DNA of 64,000 nt. Origin: Bacillota bacterium. GTDB taxonomy: Bacteria; Bacillota; Clostridia; Lachnospirales; Lachnospiraceae. Of this stretch, positions 8,105 through 17,134 are shown piece after piece; position 1 is the first letter of the stretch, and every line of letters starts with the position of its first letter. A program made the translations under genes and the position numbers. The notes below the pieces were generated by a model. The model made no database searches and was not told the DNA's origin. It saw only the letters and a program-made list of their open reading frames with translations. The stretch covers positions 1-64,000 of the forward strand of contig JAEWJZ010000004.1 in the NCBI GenBank assembly GCA_023386315.1, given 5' to 3'.

Positions 8105-9220
8105 TTATTTCGCATTTAATTCCTTGATCATCTTTTGAGCTGCACGTTCGTCATCATAATCGGAGCTCTTAGCCGCCTGATAACCCTTGTGGCTGTAAAT
8201 AGCAATGACTTTCTTGCCTTCATCTGTATTTCCGATGTTGATCATTGCAGTCTGTACAGCTTTCTTGAAACTGTCATCCATGATCTTGGAGGTCTTGCTT
8301 ACACTGACTGTATCGTTAAAGATTGGAGGGGTTACGCCAATAACATTGGTCTCTTCCCAGATAGAACCGGTTCTGCCGTATTCAGATTTCCATTTCTCCT
8401 CATAATCCCTGCGTGCATCTGCATATGTACATAAAACGTCTACCTGACCGGAAGCCAGTCTGGCAAATGCGCTGCCGTAAGAATCGGACTGAACCGCATG
8501 GGAAAGGTTTAAAATGTTCTTCTCAAAGTTCTTCTGAAGCCATAAAGAGGGGTAAATGTATCCTGCTGAGGAGGAAGAGGACATTACGCTCCAGTTTGCT
8601 CCGTCTAAATCTTCAAAGGTCAGCGCTTCGCCGCCGTTAATCTTTGCAGCCAGAGCTTTTCCCTTTTCAGAAGGTCCTGCAATAATCAGGGAACGGTAGG
8701 AGGTTGCCTGTTCTGTGGTTGCTTCAGTCGCCTTGCCGTCATTCCACTCCTTGGCATTATCAAAATTCTTGCTCAGTCCGTCTCTGGTTGCAGTCAGAAT
8801 CACCTCTGCGCCGTCATCATAAAGAGCATAAGTGCCTCCAGGAATAAAACCGATGTCTGCGGTGCCTGCAGAAAGAGCTTCTCCTACTGCTTCGTAGCTG
8901 GTTCCTACCGTGATTACCACTTCACCGATATCATAGCCCTCTTTGCCAAGCTCTGTCTTTAACAGGCCCTTTAAAGGCTCTGTAGCGGTAACGATCTCCT
9001 CAGGCTCTCTGGAAGGTACAAAATAAACATTCAGCTTGTCGATCTTCTTATTCTCTGCTTTCGTTTCCGCTGCAGTTGTTGCTCCTGCTGCAGAAGAAGC
9101 GCTTTCTGTCCCTGCTGCGGTTGTCTCTGCCGGGGCTCCGGTCTTGCCTGCGCCAGAGCATCCGCCGATCATAGTTGCACAGAGTGCTGCTGCCATTAAT
9201 ACAGAAACTGATTTTTTCAT
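8105..9220 (-). CDS. phnD: Phosphonate/phosphite-type ABC transporter substrate-binding lipoprotein (PhnD-like)
   Basis: 371-aa lipoprotein. The signal peptide MKKSVSVLMAAALCATMIGGC ends in the lipobox IGGC, followed by a Thr/Ala/Glu-rich linker. The mature part is PhnD-like: LNVYFVPSREPEEIVTATEP, then VGTSYEAVGEALSAGTADIGFIPGGTY and a Ser cluster in WSVMSSSSSAGYIYPS that usually binds the phosphonate group. It delivers the ligand to PhnE/PhnC at the cell surface. A strong RBS (AAAGGAGAG) precedes it. It is the first transporter gene, 52 nt behind lacI. The ligand is unknown; the downstream nucleotidase suggests a phosphorylated nucleoside-like compound. Confidence 0.88.
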   Translation of the reverse strand: MKKSVSVLMAAALCATMIGGCSGAGKTGAPAETTAAGTESASSAAGATTAAETKAENKKIDKLNVYFVPSREPEEIVTATEPLKGLLKTELGKEGYDIGEVVITVGTSYEAVGEALSAGTADIGFIPGGTYALYDDGAEVILTATRDGLSKNFDNAKEWNDGKATEATTEQATSYRSLIIAGPSEKGKALAAKINGGEALTFEDLDGANWSVMSSSSSAGYIYPSLWLQKNFEKNILNLSHAVQSDSYGSAFARLASGQVDVLCTYADARRDYEEKWKSEYGRTGSIWEETNVIGVTPPIFNDTVSVSKTSKIMDDSFKKAVQTAMINIGNTDEGKKVIAIYSHKGYQAAKSSDYDDERAAQKMIKELNAK

Positions 9221-9272
9221 ACTGCTCTCCTTTTCGTGTGATTCATCGGTTTTTTCTTGGGATCATGAGGCA

Positions 9273-10247
9273 TTACGCGCTGTCTCCCACCTCCAGCTTG
9301 GTGGGAAGAAAAATTGTCATGTTGTCTTTCCTTCCTTCTGTAATCTGTTCCAGCAAAAGCTTGATGGCTGTCTGCCATACAATATCAGGAAACATACGGA
9401 CTTTGGTATAGGTGGGCCATTTGGACTCAATGGTCTCAATGTCCTTGTAGATGACGACCGCAATATCCTTGGGCACACGAAGTCCTGCATCCTGAAATGC
9501 CTCTAAAGCTCCTTCTGCAACTTCTTCACTGCCTAAAAGAACAGCTTCGGGCAGATGACCCGATTCAATGGCTTTCTTTGCCAGCTCATAGCCGCTTTCC
9601 CGGCTGATGTCGCCTATGTAGAAATTCTCTTCTTCATAATAGCCGCTCTCAGTAAAGGAAGCCCGGATTCCCTCCAGTCTCCGGTAACCGATCTTTACCT
9701 GTCCTTCTTCATAAAGACCGCCTATAAAGCCGACAGAGCGGTACTTTTTCCGCACCATAAGGTAATCAAGCATCTCATGGATTCCCTTTGTAAAATCCAT
9801 AACAATGCTGTCATACTCATAATTCTTGGGATCCGAGTTAATAAATACAATGGAATAGCTCTGCATTCTTAAAAACTCCATCTCTTCCTGGGAAAAAACA
9901 CCGAAAGCCATAATCCCGTCATATTGACCCGGCTGATTCTTATCAAGGCGGCAGAATTTGACTTCCTGCTTTCCAGACATGGACTTTACAATTAAGTCCA
10001 GGGAGGAAAGCCTGATGTTTGCTCTGTCCTTGCGGATAATATGCCAGTCAGCCACTCCTATGACAATTTCTTTCTTTTTCTGCGCGTGACGCATTCTGGG
10101 TGGGACATATTTTAATTCGTGGGCAATTTTAAATATCCTTTTTTTTACCTCCGGACTCACCGCAATGGTATCATCCTGGTTCAGCACCCGGGACACCGCA
10201 GCGGCGGAAACACCCGCAAGCTTTGAAATCTCTTTAATCGTAGCCAT
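9273..10247 (-). CDS. LacI family transcriptional regulator of the phn-nucleotidase operon
   Basis: 324-aa LacI/GalR regulator. The N-terminal helix-turn-helix is MATIKEISKLAGVSAAAVSRVLN with hinge region SPEVKKRIFKIAHELKYVP. The rest is the periplasmic-binding-protein-like effector domain (for example VGFIGGLYEEGQVKIGYRR). It is the first gene of the minus-strand cluster and lies 52 nt before phnD, so it may be cotranscribed and autoregulated. phn transport genes are more often under PhoB or GntR-type control, so a LacI regulator points to an organic, possibly sugar- or nucleoside-like effector. That is inference. Confidence 0.9.
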   Translation of the reverse strand: MATIKEISKLAGVSAAAVSRVLNQDDTIAVSPEVKKRIFKIAHELKYVPPRMRHAQKKKEIVIGVADWHIIRKDRANIRLSSLDLIVKSMSGKQEVKFCRLDKNQPGQYDGIMAFGVFSQEEMEFLRMQSYSIVFINSDPKNYEYDSIVMDFTKGIHEMLDYLMVRKKYRSVGFIGGLYEEGQVKIGYRRLEGIRASFTESGYYEEENFYIGDISRESGYELAKKAIESGHLPEAVLLGSEEVAEGALEAFQDAGLRVPKDIAVVIYKDIETIESKWPTYTKVRMFPDIVWQTAIKLLLEQITEGRKDNMTIFLPTKLEVGDSA

Positions 10248-10273
10248 AATCTATATCCTCACCTTTCAGATTC

Positions 10274-10323
10274 ATTATAATGACAGTCCATGTCACCGTC
10301 AATAAGCAAAGTAAAATTTTACT
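10274..10323 (-). promoter_or_regulatory. Promoter and candidate operators of the lacI-phn operon
   Basis: On the minus strand TTGACG (10297-10302) and a perfect TATAAT (10274-10279) are 17 nt apart. The spacer holds the inverted repeat TGACA-5-TGTCA (10281-10295). A perfect 14-nt palindrome AGTAAAATTTTACT lies just upstream of the -35 (10310-10323). Either could be the LacI-family operator. Confidence 0.65.
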
Positions 10324-10367
10324 AAACTTTTACCAAAGTATGTAAAAAACTTTTCATAATTAGAAAT

Positions 10368-10396
10368 ACCGGAAAGAAAATTAAGTTTCCTTCCGG
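10368..10396 (-). terminator. Probable terminator behind topB
   Basis: An imperfect hairpin (GCCGGAAGGAAA pairing with TTTCTTTCCGGT on the minus strand) follows the topB stop by about 20 nt. The downstream T-run is short (TATTTC), so termination may be inefficient. Confidence 0.45.
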
Positions 10397-10413
10397 CATC
10401 CAGCGAGACTCTG

Positions 10414-12621
10414 TCAGTCTTTTTCTCCCCCTAAATTTAACTTTGCAAATGCATCCGCAAATGGAGAATTGATTGGCTCAGCGGCCTCATTTTTCTGCTT
10501 ATTTAAATATTTTGCCACATCCTTTTTAGAGACTCCGGCACCCTCTTTTGTCCTGCGTTCTTTAAAGGCAGTCAGTTTTTCTTTATATCCGCATCTGCAG
10601 ACAAAGATCTGGCCATCCCCGTTTCCTTTCAGCTCCAGCTTTTTATGGCAGACCGGGCATCTGGCGTTGCTGGTTCTTGAAACCACTTCCCGGTGCCCGC
10701 ATTCCCGGTCCTGACAGACCAGCATCACACTGTTTTTTCCTTTGACAGAAAGCATTCGTTTTCCGCAGACGGGACATTTGGTATTGGTCAGATTATCATG
10801 GCGGAAGTTTCCTTCTCCGGTCTTGATCATCTGAATTAATTCTTCTGAATACAGTCTGATATCCTTCATAAAGGAACCACGCTTCAGTTTCCCGGCTGCG
10901 ATGGCGGACAGCTTCATTTCCCAGTCAGCAGTGAGCTCCGGCTTTTTTTAATCTTCCGGTACCAGAGTGAGAAGCTGCTTTGCCTTTGATGTAAGGAATA
11001 TATCTTTTCCTCTTTTCTCAAGAAGAAAGCTGGAAAAGAGCTTTTCTATGATATCAGCTCTGGTTGCCACAGTCCCAAGACCACCTGTTTCTCCCAGAGT
11101 TTTCGCCATATCCCGGTCTTTTGTCTCCAGGTAGGAAACAGGGTTCTCCATGGCTGAAAGCAGAGTTGCCTCATTAAACGGAGCCGGAGGCTTTGTCTTT
11201 CCTTCTGACATCAGCAGCGTGATGCCTTTGACCGTATCACCTTTTTTCACGGAAGGAAGATTCTGTTCTTTTAATTCCTGTTCTTCATCCTCATCTTCAT
11301 CCGGTGTTTCATAAACTTCTTTCCACCCCGGTGCCTTTACCGTTTTTCCTCTTGCAACGAGAGTTTCCCCTCCTATCATCACCTCAAGCTCTGTCTGCTC
11401 ATACTCAAAGGGAGGATATAAAACTGCAAGAAACCTTCTCACTACCAGATCATAAACTCTTCTCTCATCAATCGTCATATGATCCAGCTGAACAAACTGC
11501 TCGGTGGGAATGATGGCATGATGATCGGATACCTTTTTATCATCTACAAAACAGGGGTTCGCTTCAATCTTCACATTGTATAATTTCCCTGCAAGCTTTC
11601 TGTAAGGTCCCACGCCGCAGGCCTCCAGCCTTTCTTTAATAGAGGGGACAATGTCGGAGCTTAAATACCGGGAATCCGTTCTGGGATAGGTCAGTACTTT
11701 ATGATTCTCATACAGTCTCTGCATGATATTAAGGGTCTCTTTTGCAGAATAGTTAAACTTCCTGTTTGCTTCCCGCTGAAGCTCAGTTAAATCATACAGC
11801 TGGGGAGCGAAACTCTTTTTCGGAGTGCTTTTTACCTCAGTGATTACACCATCTTTACTGGAATTCATCTGCTTTAACAGCCCTTCTAACCGTTCCCGGT
11901 CAAAAGAGCGGTAACTTTTCGACTTGTCATCCCGCCAGATAAATGTCAGCGCCGGTTGGGAAGCCTTTGCCGTAATGCCGTAATAGGACTTCGGCACAAA
12001 GCTTTTGATTTCTTCCTCTCTCCTTGCTATCATGGCTAAGGTTGGTGTCTGGACACGCCCGCAGCTTAACTGGGCATTGTATTTACAGGTCAGAGCTCTG
12101 GTTGCATTGATTCCCACCAGCCAGTCCGCTTCTGCGCGGCACATGGCTGCATCGTAGAGATTGTCGTATTCATGACCGTCCTTTAAACGGGCAAAGCCTT
12201 CTTTGATGGCTTTATCTGTGACAGAAGAAATCCAGAGCCGTTTCATCGGTTTTTTATTTCCAGCTTTTTCAAGAATCAGACGCGCTACCAGTTCTCCTTC
12301 CCGGCCCGCATCGGTTGCAATAATAATTTCCCCCACATCATTTCTGTGAAGCTGCTTTTTCACCACGCTGTACTGCTTACCGGTCTGCTTAATTACCTCC
12401 AGCTTAAACTGATCCGGCATCATGGGTAGATCTTCCATCTTCCATTCCTTATATTTGGGATCGTAATCCTCCGGGTCTGCCAAGGTGACCAAATGGCCTA
12501 ACCCCCAGGTAATCACATAGGCATTTCCTTCCAGAACGCCTCCCTGATTCTTGGTACAATGAAGCACCCGGGCAATATCCCGGGCGACGGATGGTTTCTC
12601 TGCTATAATTAAAGATTTCAT
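10414..12621 (-). pseudogene. topB: DNA topoisomerase III (topB) interrupted by an in-frame stop codon
   Basis: Type IA topoisomerase. The N-terminal part (557 codons) has the Toprim motifs SLIIAEKPSVA and TDAGREGELVARLI and the active-site Tyr region VLTYPRTDSRYLS. Codon 558 (10948-10950) is TAA. The same frame then continues KKPELTADWEMKL, a typical topB continuation, through two zinc-ribbon pairs (CPVCGKRM...CQDREC and CPVCHKKL...CRCG) to 10414. A single T-to-A change of a Leu TTA codon would explain it. Start 12621 has GGAGG upstream. The catalytic core could still be made, lacking the zinc-ribbon tail. The internal ATG at 10917 has no RBS, so the tail is not a separate gene. A sequencing error is possible. 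Confidence 0.8.
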
Positions 12622-12671
12622 TCTATTCCTCCAAATGGCATTTCTCTCTTTATTATAGCTCATTGGACGGA

Positions 12672-13631
12672 TTATGACAACCGGCGGCATTCCCCATAAG
12701 CAATCAGAGAATCTCCTTCCCTCACACCCATGGCTGTGGTCTCATATAATACGATTCCATCAAACTCAGCATGGCACAGCTGGAGAGGTGTTCCCCACAC
12801 ATCTTCCACTGTTCCCAAAAGATCTCCCTTTAAAAACTGTTCACCTGGCTGTTTGGCAGGATGCCAGAAGCCTTCTGACAGAGAATCCGTGTAGACTGCA
12901 TTTATTACTTCATTTTGAGTATTATCTTTATCATTCCCCCGGTCTTTGCTCACAATACCAAGTGCAGTAAGAACATTAACCACATCCCGTTTATAGAAAG
13001 CAAGCTGCTCACTTGTAAAGCTGCCGCCGCCTCCCCGTTCCATCAGGATCGAAGGAACACCTTCGATTGCTGCGTAATTATAGGAGCCAGTGGTTGCAGA
13101 AGATTTCACACGAATTCCCATTCCTGTGGCCTCAGCCATTTTTCTGGATTTCTCCATGACTTCCTCTCTTGCTATACCAGGATAATATACAAAAGGCATT
13201 ACCTGTTCGTGGGTATCGCCTGCATGGAGATCTATGTAATAATCAGCCTGGCTGTGAAGCTCATGCTCTATGGTATAAGCAATTTTTTCAGAAAGACTCC
13301 CATCTTTTTTTCCCGGAAATGCCCGGTTTAAATTCTTTCCATCTTCCGGGACAAAAAGCCGGGTATAGGAAAATGCTGCCTGGGGATTTGCCACAAGAAG
13401 AAACACTATGGTTCCGTTTATCTCTTCCGGATCAAGCTCCTTTGACAATTCTCTGGCCGTCTGTATTCCGATGTATTCCGCTCCATGTATTCCGGCTGTT
13501 ATAAGAACCACCGGCCCCTCTTTACAGCCGCATACGGCACAGACTGGCAGCTTTAAATCATGGCTTTCCACCTGCAGCATCCCTTTTATCCGCTTACCGG
13601 ATTCCAGTTTCATGGTTCCTGTCTGAAACAT
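12672..13631 (-). CDS. Succinylglutamate desuccinylase/aspartoacylase (M14-like) family zinc hydrolase
   Basis: 319-aa protein of the AstE/AspA branch of zinc carboxypeptidase-like hydrolases. Expected zinc ligands are His49 and Glu52 in HGAEYIG and His136 in DLHAGD; Arg103 in NLNRAFPG is the usual substrate carboxylate binder. The family removes acyl groups from N-acyl amino acids or cleaves small amide substrates. It lies 18 nt behind nikE, so it belongs to the ABC operon and may process the imported ligand. No signal peptide is present. The RBS GAGGAG precedes the first Met. The exact substrate is unknown. Confidence 0.82.
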   Translation of the reverse strand: MFQTGTMKLESGKRIKGMLQVESHDLKLPVCAVCGCKEGPVVLITAGIHGAEYIGIQTARELSKELDPEEINGTIVFLLVANPQAAFSYTRLFVPEDGKNLNRAFPGKKDGSLSEKIAYTIEHELHSQADYYIDLHAGDTHEQVMPFVYYPGIAREEVMEKSRKMAEATGMGIRVKSSATTGSYNYAAIEGVPSILMERGGGGSFTSEQLAFYKRDVVNVLTALGIVSKDRGNDKDNTQNEVINAVYTDSLSEGFWHPAKQPGEQFLKGDLLGTVEDVWGTPLQLCHAEFDGIVLYETTAMGVREGDSLIAYGECRRLS

Positions 13632-13649
13632 GTTCTTTCTCCTCTCTTT

Positions 13650-14435
13650 CTATGAAACAGCCTGGTCGGGTACCTTCGGCTCATATACTTCCCCTACATC
13701 GAGTATTGCCCCCAGCAGCTTCCGTGCGTAAGGATGGCTTACCTCACTGATCGCTTCTGTCTCTCTGACTTCAACTGCTTTTCCTTTATAAAGAAACAAC
13801 ACATGGCTGCATAAATAGGTGACAGAAGTTAAGTCATGAGTAATGAAAATATAGGTCAGTCCTTTCTCCTCCTGTATCTCCTTTAACAGATCCATGATCT
13901 GCACCTGGGTATGGGCATCTAAGGAGCTGATCGCTTCGTCAAACAAAATGACCTCCGGATTCACCGCCAGTGCCCTGGCAATGCAGACGCGCTGGAGCTG
14001 GCCGCCGCTGAGTTCATGGGGAAGTCTGTGTAAATAGCTTTCATCAAGTCCCACCAGCGTTAAAAGCCGATTGGTCTCTTCCTTTCGGTTCAATGTTTTT
14101 TTCTCCCTTTTTTCCTTTACCATCAACCCTTCTCCAATCAGGCTTTTTACTGTAAATCTGGGGTTTGCGGATGTGGAGTAATCCTGAAACACGACACTAA
14201 TTACCGCTTTTTTTCCACTCTCAAAGCGGACACTTCCTTTGTCCGGCTTTAATAGTCCGCACAAAACTCTTCCCAAAGTACTTTTCCCGCTTCCGCTCTC
14301 TCCCAGAATACCCAGGCACTGGCCTTTTTTTACCTCAAAAGATACATCAAAGAGTACCTGCTGCCGCTCCCTGCCAAACAGAGTCGTCTGGTTTTCTTTT
14401 TTAAAACTGACATCAATATGTTCTGCTTTTATCAT
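13650..14435 (-). CDS. nikE: Nickel/oligopeptide-type ABC transporter ATP-binding protein (NikE-like)
   Basis: 261-aa ABC ATPase of the oligopeptide/nickel class. Walker A GESGSGKST (about residue 45), signature LSGGQLQR (about 145), Walker B VILFDEAISSLD and the H-loop FITHDL are intact. Its start overlaps the nikD stop by 4 nt (ATGA). It is one of two ATPases driving the NikB/NikC permease pair. The neighbouring nikA-like binding protein supports nickel, but Opp/Dpp-type peptide uptake cannot be excluded from the ATPase alone. Confidence 0.88.
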   Translation of the reverse strand: MIKAEHIDVSFKKENQTTLFGRERQQVLFDVSFEVKKGQCLGILGESGSGKSTLGRVLCGLLKPDKGSVRFESGKKAVISVVFQDYSTSANPRFTVKSLIGEGLMVKEKREKKTLNRKEETNRLLTLVGLDESYLHRLPHELSGGQLQRVCIARALAVNPEVILFDEAISSLDAHTQVQIMDLLKEIQEEKGLTYIFITHDLTSVTYLCSHVLFLYKGKAVEVRETEAISEVSHPYARKLLGAILDVGEVYEPKVPDQAVS

Positions 14436-15262
14436 TGGCTCATCACTCCTTTCCTTCCTAGTGCCCTGTGATACTGATCCATAACCGCCTTCTTTTTTTC
14501 TACCAGAAGCCGTGTATAAGGGTCCTTTGGCTGCTCATAAATCTGCCGGAAGGTTCCCTGATCTGCCATTTTACCGTTATTCAGTACAAGGACCTCATCA
14601 GAGATTGCAGAGATCACACCCAAATCATGGCTGATGAAGATCATGGCTGTATTGGACTCTTTTTTTATCCGGATAAATTCCTTCATGATTTCAAACTGGG
14701 TAATTGCATCGATGGCGGTAGTTGGTTCATCAGCGATTAAAAGATCCGGCTCCATGGACATGGCAAGACCGATCATAATCCGCTGAAGCATTCCGCCGCT
14801 CAGCTGATGTGGATATTTTTTAACAGCTTCTTCCGGATTTTTTATCTGCATGGAGGTAAGAACTGCCAGCGCTTTTTCATATATTTCCTTCCCGGTCAGC
14901 TCCGTATGCTCTCTGTAGGTTTCTGACAGCTGGTCTTCAATCCGGTAGAGGGGATCAAAACAGGTCATGGGATTTTGCAGAATCATGGCGATTCTTTTTC
15001 CTCTGATCTGGCGAAGCTGTTCCCTGGTCTTTCCAATCAGATTCTCTCCACCGAAAAGTGCTTCCCCTGTTACGGAAAAGTCAGCTCCCAAAAGCCCCAT
15101 GACCGCTTTTAAGCTCATGCTTTTTCCGCTTCCGCTCTCTCCTAAAATTCCCAGGCACTGTCCCGGAAAGACCTTAAAATCAATCCCTTTAATGATGGTC
15201 TGTTTCTGTTTCTTCCTTAAGTGCTCCACCACCAGGTTCTTTACCTCTAAAACAGGCTCCAT
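14432..15262 (-). CDS. nikD: Nickel/oligopeptide-type ABC transporter ATP-binding protein (NikD-like)
   Basis: 276-aa ABC ATPase with Walker A GESGSGKS (about residue 39), Q-loop AMILQNPMTCFDPLYRIEDQL, signature LSGGMLQR, Walker B LLIADEPTTAID and H-loop FISHDL. The C-terminal YEQPKDPYTRLLVE is the extension typical of Opp/Nik ATPases. The ATG overlaps the nikC stop by one base (TAATG). It pairs with NikE. Confidence 0.88.
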   Translation of the reverse strand: MEPVLEVKNLVVEHLRKKQKQTIIKGIDFKVFPGQCLGILGESGSGKSMSLKAVMGLLGADFSVTGEALFGGENLIGKTREQLRQIRGKRIAMILQNPMTCFDPLYRIEDQLSETYREHTELTGKEIYEKALAVLTSMQIKNPEEAVKKYPHQLSGGMLQRIMIGLAMSMEPDLLIADEPTTAIDAITQFEIMKEFIRIKKESNTAMIFISHDLGVISAISDEVLVLNNGKMADQGTFRQIYEQPKDPYTRLLVEKKKAVMDQYHRALGRKGVMSQ

Positions 15263-16086
15263 TAAACTTCTACCTCCTTCGGATCCAGGGCATCCCGCAG
15301 GGCATCTCCCAGTAAGTTAAAAGCGGCCACTACAATAACTATGGCGAGGCCAGGTGCAATCATCTGGACCGGATTGGTTGTCATGACATTCTTTGCCTCA
15401 TTAAGCATTGCTCCCCATTCCGGTGAAGGCGCCTGAACACCAAGTCCCAAAAATGAAAGAGTGGAGATATTTAAAATAGCCCAGCCGATATCCAGTGTGG
15501 CCAGAACCGCCATTTCCGATGCAATGCTGGGAAGAAGGTGGCGAAAGAGGATAAACGGCTCTCCGCTGCCCACGCATCTGGAAAACAGAACGAAATTTTT
15601 ATCCCTGTACTTCATAACATTGGTCCGAATCATTCTGGCGTACCATGCCCATTTAATCAGCACATTGGCAAGTATTACATTGCGCACATCCACTCCCAGA
15701 AGAGCCACCACGGCAAATACCATGATCTGGCTGGGAAATGACATCATCACATCAACCGCTCTCATGATAATTTCCTCCACCGGTCCTCTGAAATATCCGG
15801 CAAACAGCCCTAAGATACAGCCAAGTCCGATAGTTCCTGTCATGGTCAGAAGAGACAAAAACAAAGTGGGCCGGATACCGTATATCATTCTGGAGAGAAT
15901 ACACCGCCCCAGCTGATCCGTTCCTAACGGATACTGAAAACTCATACCTGTAAATTTATTTAAAATATCATTTGCATATGGATCATTGGGTGCCAGAAGC
16001 GGAGCAAATACACCTGCTAAAGCGATTACAGTCAGAAATCCCATCATGATCACTGCCATTTTATTTTTCAGAAAACGTCTCCACAT
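15262..16086 (-). CDS. nikC: Nickel/oligopeptide-type ABC transporter permease (NikC-like)
   Basis: 274-aa permease of the DppC/NikC type. It has an N-terminal span (KMAVIMMGFLTVIALAGVFAPLL), the family block NPYANDILNKFTGMSFQYPLGTDQLGRCILSRMIYG and an EAA loop near SFLGLGVQAPSPEWGAMLNEAKN. It lies one base behind nikB and has a GGGAGG RBS within the end of nikB. It forms the membrane channel with NikB. Confidence 0.88.
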   Translation of the reverse strand: MWRRFLKNKMAVIMMGFLTVIALAGVFAPLLAPNDPYANDILNKFTGMSFQYPLGTDQLGRCILSRMIYGIRPTLFLSLLTMTGTIGLGCILGLFAGYFRGPVEEIIMRAVDVMMSFPSQIMVFAVVALLGVDVRNVILANVLIKWAWYARMIRTNVMKYRDKNFVLFSRCVGSGEPFILFRHLLPSIASEMAVLATLDIGWAILNISTLSFLGLGVQAPSPEWGAMLNEAKNVMTTNPVQMIAPGLAIVIVVAAFNLLGDALRDALDPKEVEV

Positions 16087-16087
16087 C

Positions 16088-17029
16088 TTAGGATACCTCC
16101 CTTCGAAGTCTGGGATCAGCTATGCTTTGAATAATATCAAACAAGAGGTTAAATACCACAAACAGCGTTCCGATTAAAAGCACATAAGTCTGAATTACCG
16201 GATAATCCCGGTTGAATATGGAGGCAATGCACAGCTTTCCAAGTCCGGGCCATGCGAAAACATTTTCCACTACAATGGTTCCCGCCATCAGCTGGGGCAC
16301 ACTCATACCGATTGCCACAATACAGGTATGAAGGGAGTTTTTTAAAATATGTCTTATCAGAATGGTGCTCTGCTTTAATCCCCTTACATTAGCATACAAA
16401 ACGTAATCTTCTTTCATATTTTCCAGCATGTTGTTGCGGATCAGCCTTATGTAAGTGGAAATATAAGTGAGCGCTACTGTAAGGGAAGGCAGAATTAAGT
16501 GCTTAAAACTTCCGCTTCCGCTGGTAGGAAGCAGATCCCACTGAATGCTGATGAGCCAGATTAAAAGAAGGCCCACCCAGTATGCCGGCATGGCAGTTGT
16601 CATAAATACAATCCCCCGCACAATCCGGTCAAACAGGCTGTCCTTATAGACAGCACAAAAGAAACCGATGGGCAGACTTAAGACGATTACGATCACCAGA
16701 GAAGACATGGCAAGTACAAATGTAGCAGGAAAACATCTGGAGATCTCTCCCAGAACCGTTCTGGAAGGATTGGTATAGCTGACACCAAAATCCAGCTTCA
16801 GACAGTTTCCCACCCAGCGCAGATACCGGATCAGATAGGGATCATTTAATCCCAGCTCTTCCCTGACCTGCAAAATGGCATCTTCCGTAATAACCGGTGT
16901 CTGGCGGACTCTCAGCGCCACCTCTGCCGGGTCGGAAGGAATCATATTGATAAACACAAAGCACAAAAATGAAATCATGAGCAGCAGGGGAATCGCTGAC
17001 AGTATTCTCTTAACAATATAGGACTTCAT
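16088..17029 (-). CDS. nikB: Nickel/oligopeptide-type ABC transporter permease (NikB-like)
   Basis: 313-aa permease of the DppB/NikB type. The N-terminal span MKSYIVKRILSAIPLLLMISFLCFVFINMIPSDPAEVALR is characteristic, followed by ELGLNDPYLIRYLRWVGNCLKLDFGVSYTN and the coupling loop NVRGLKQSTILIRHILKNS. The RBS GGAGG lies before the ATG. It is separated from nikA by 105 nt containing an attenuator hairpin. Confidence 0.88.
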   Translation of the reverse strand: MKSYIVKRILSAIPLLLMISFLCFVFINMIPSDPAEVALRVRQTPVITEDAILQVREELGLNDPYLIRYLRWVGNCLKLDFGVSYTNPSRTVLGEISRCFPATFVLAMSSLVIVIVLSLPIGFFCAVYKDSLFDRIVRGIVFMTTAMPAYWVGLLLIWLISIQWDLLPTSGSGSFKHLILPSLTVALTYISTYIRLIRNNMLENMKEDYVLYANVRGLKQSTILIRHILKNSLHTCIVAIGMSVPQLMAGTIVVENVFAWPGLGKLCIASIFNRDYPVIQTYVLLIGTLFVVFNLLFDIIQSIADPRLRREVS

Positions 17030-17061
17030 AAATACGCCTCCATCTTATGCGGAAAGGTATG

Positions 17062-17116
17062 AAAAAACACGGGAAACCGGCAGCCTGACATACAGACAGC
17101 CGGTATTTCCCATGTT
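17062..17116 (-). terminator. Intra-operon attenuating terminator between nikA and nikB
   Basis: On the minus strand AACATGGGAAATACCGGC pairs with GCCGGTTTCCCGTGTT, followed by a T-run (17062-17067). It lies between the binding-protein gene and the permease genes, where partial termination would give excess binding protein. Confidence 0.75.
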
Positions 17117-17134
17117 CTAAATCCCTCCCGGAAC

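Noticed and set aside
10414..10917. Separate zinc-ribbon protein gene starting at 10917
   Set aside because: No RBS precedes the ATG, and the sequence is the normal C-terminus of TopB in frame with the upstream part.
10940..10955. Slippery A-AAA-AAG heptamer at the topB interruption, suggesting programmed frameshifting
   Set aside because: The stop codon TAA lies before the heptamer in the same frame, and both gene parts are already in one frame, so a frameshift would not restore the protein.
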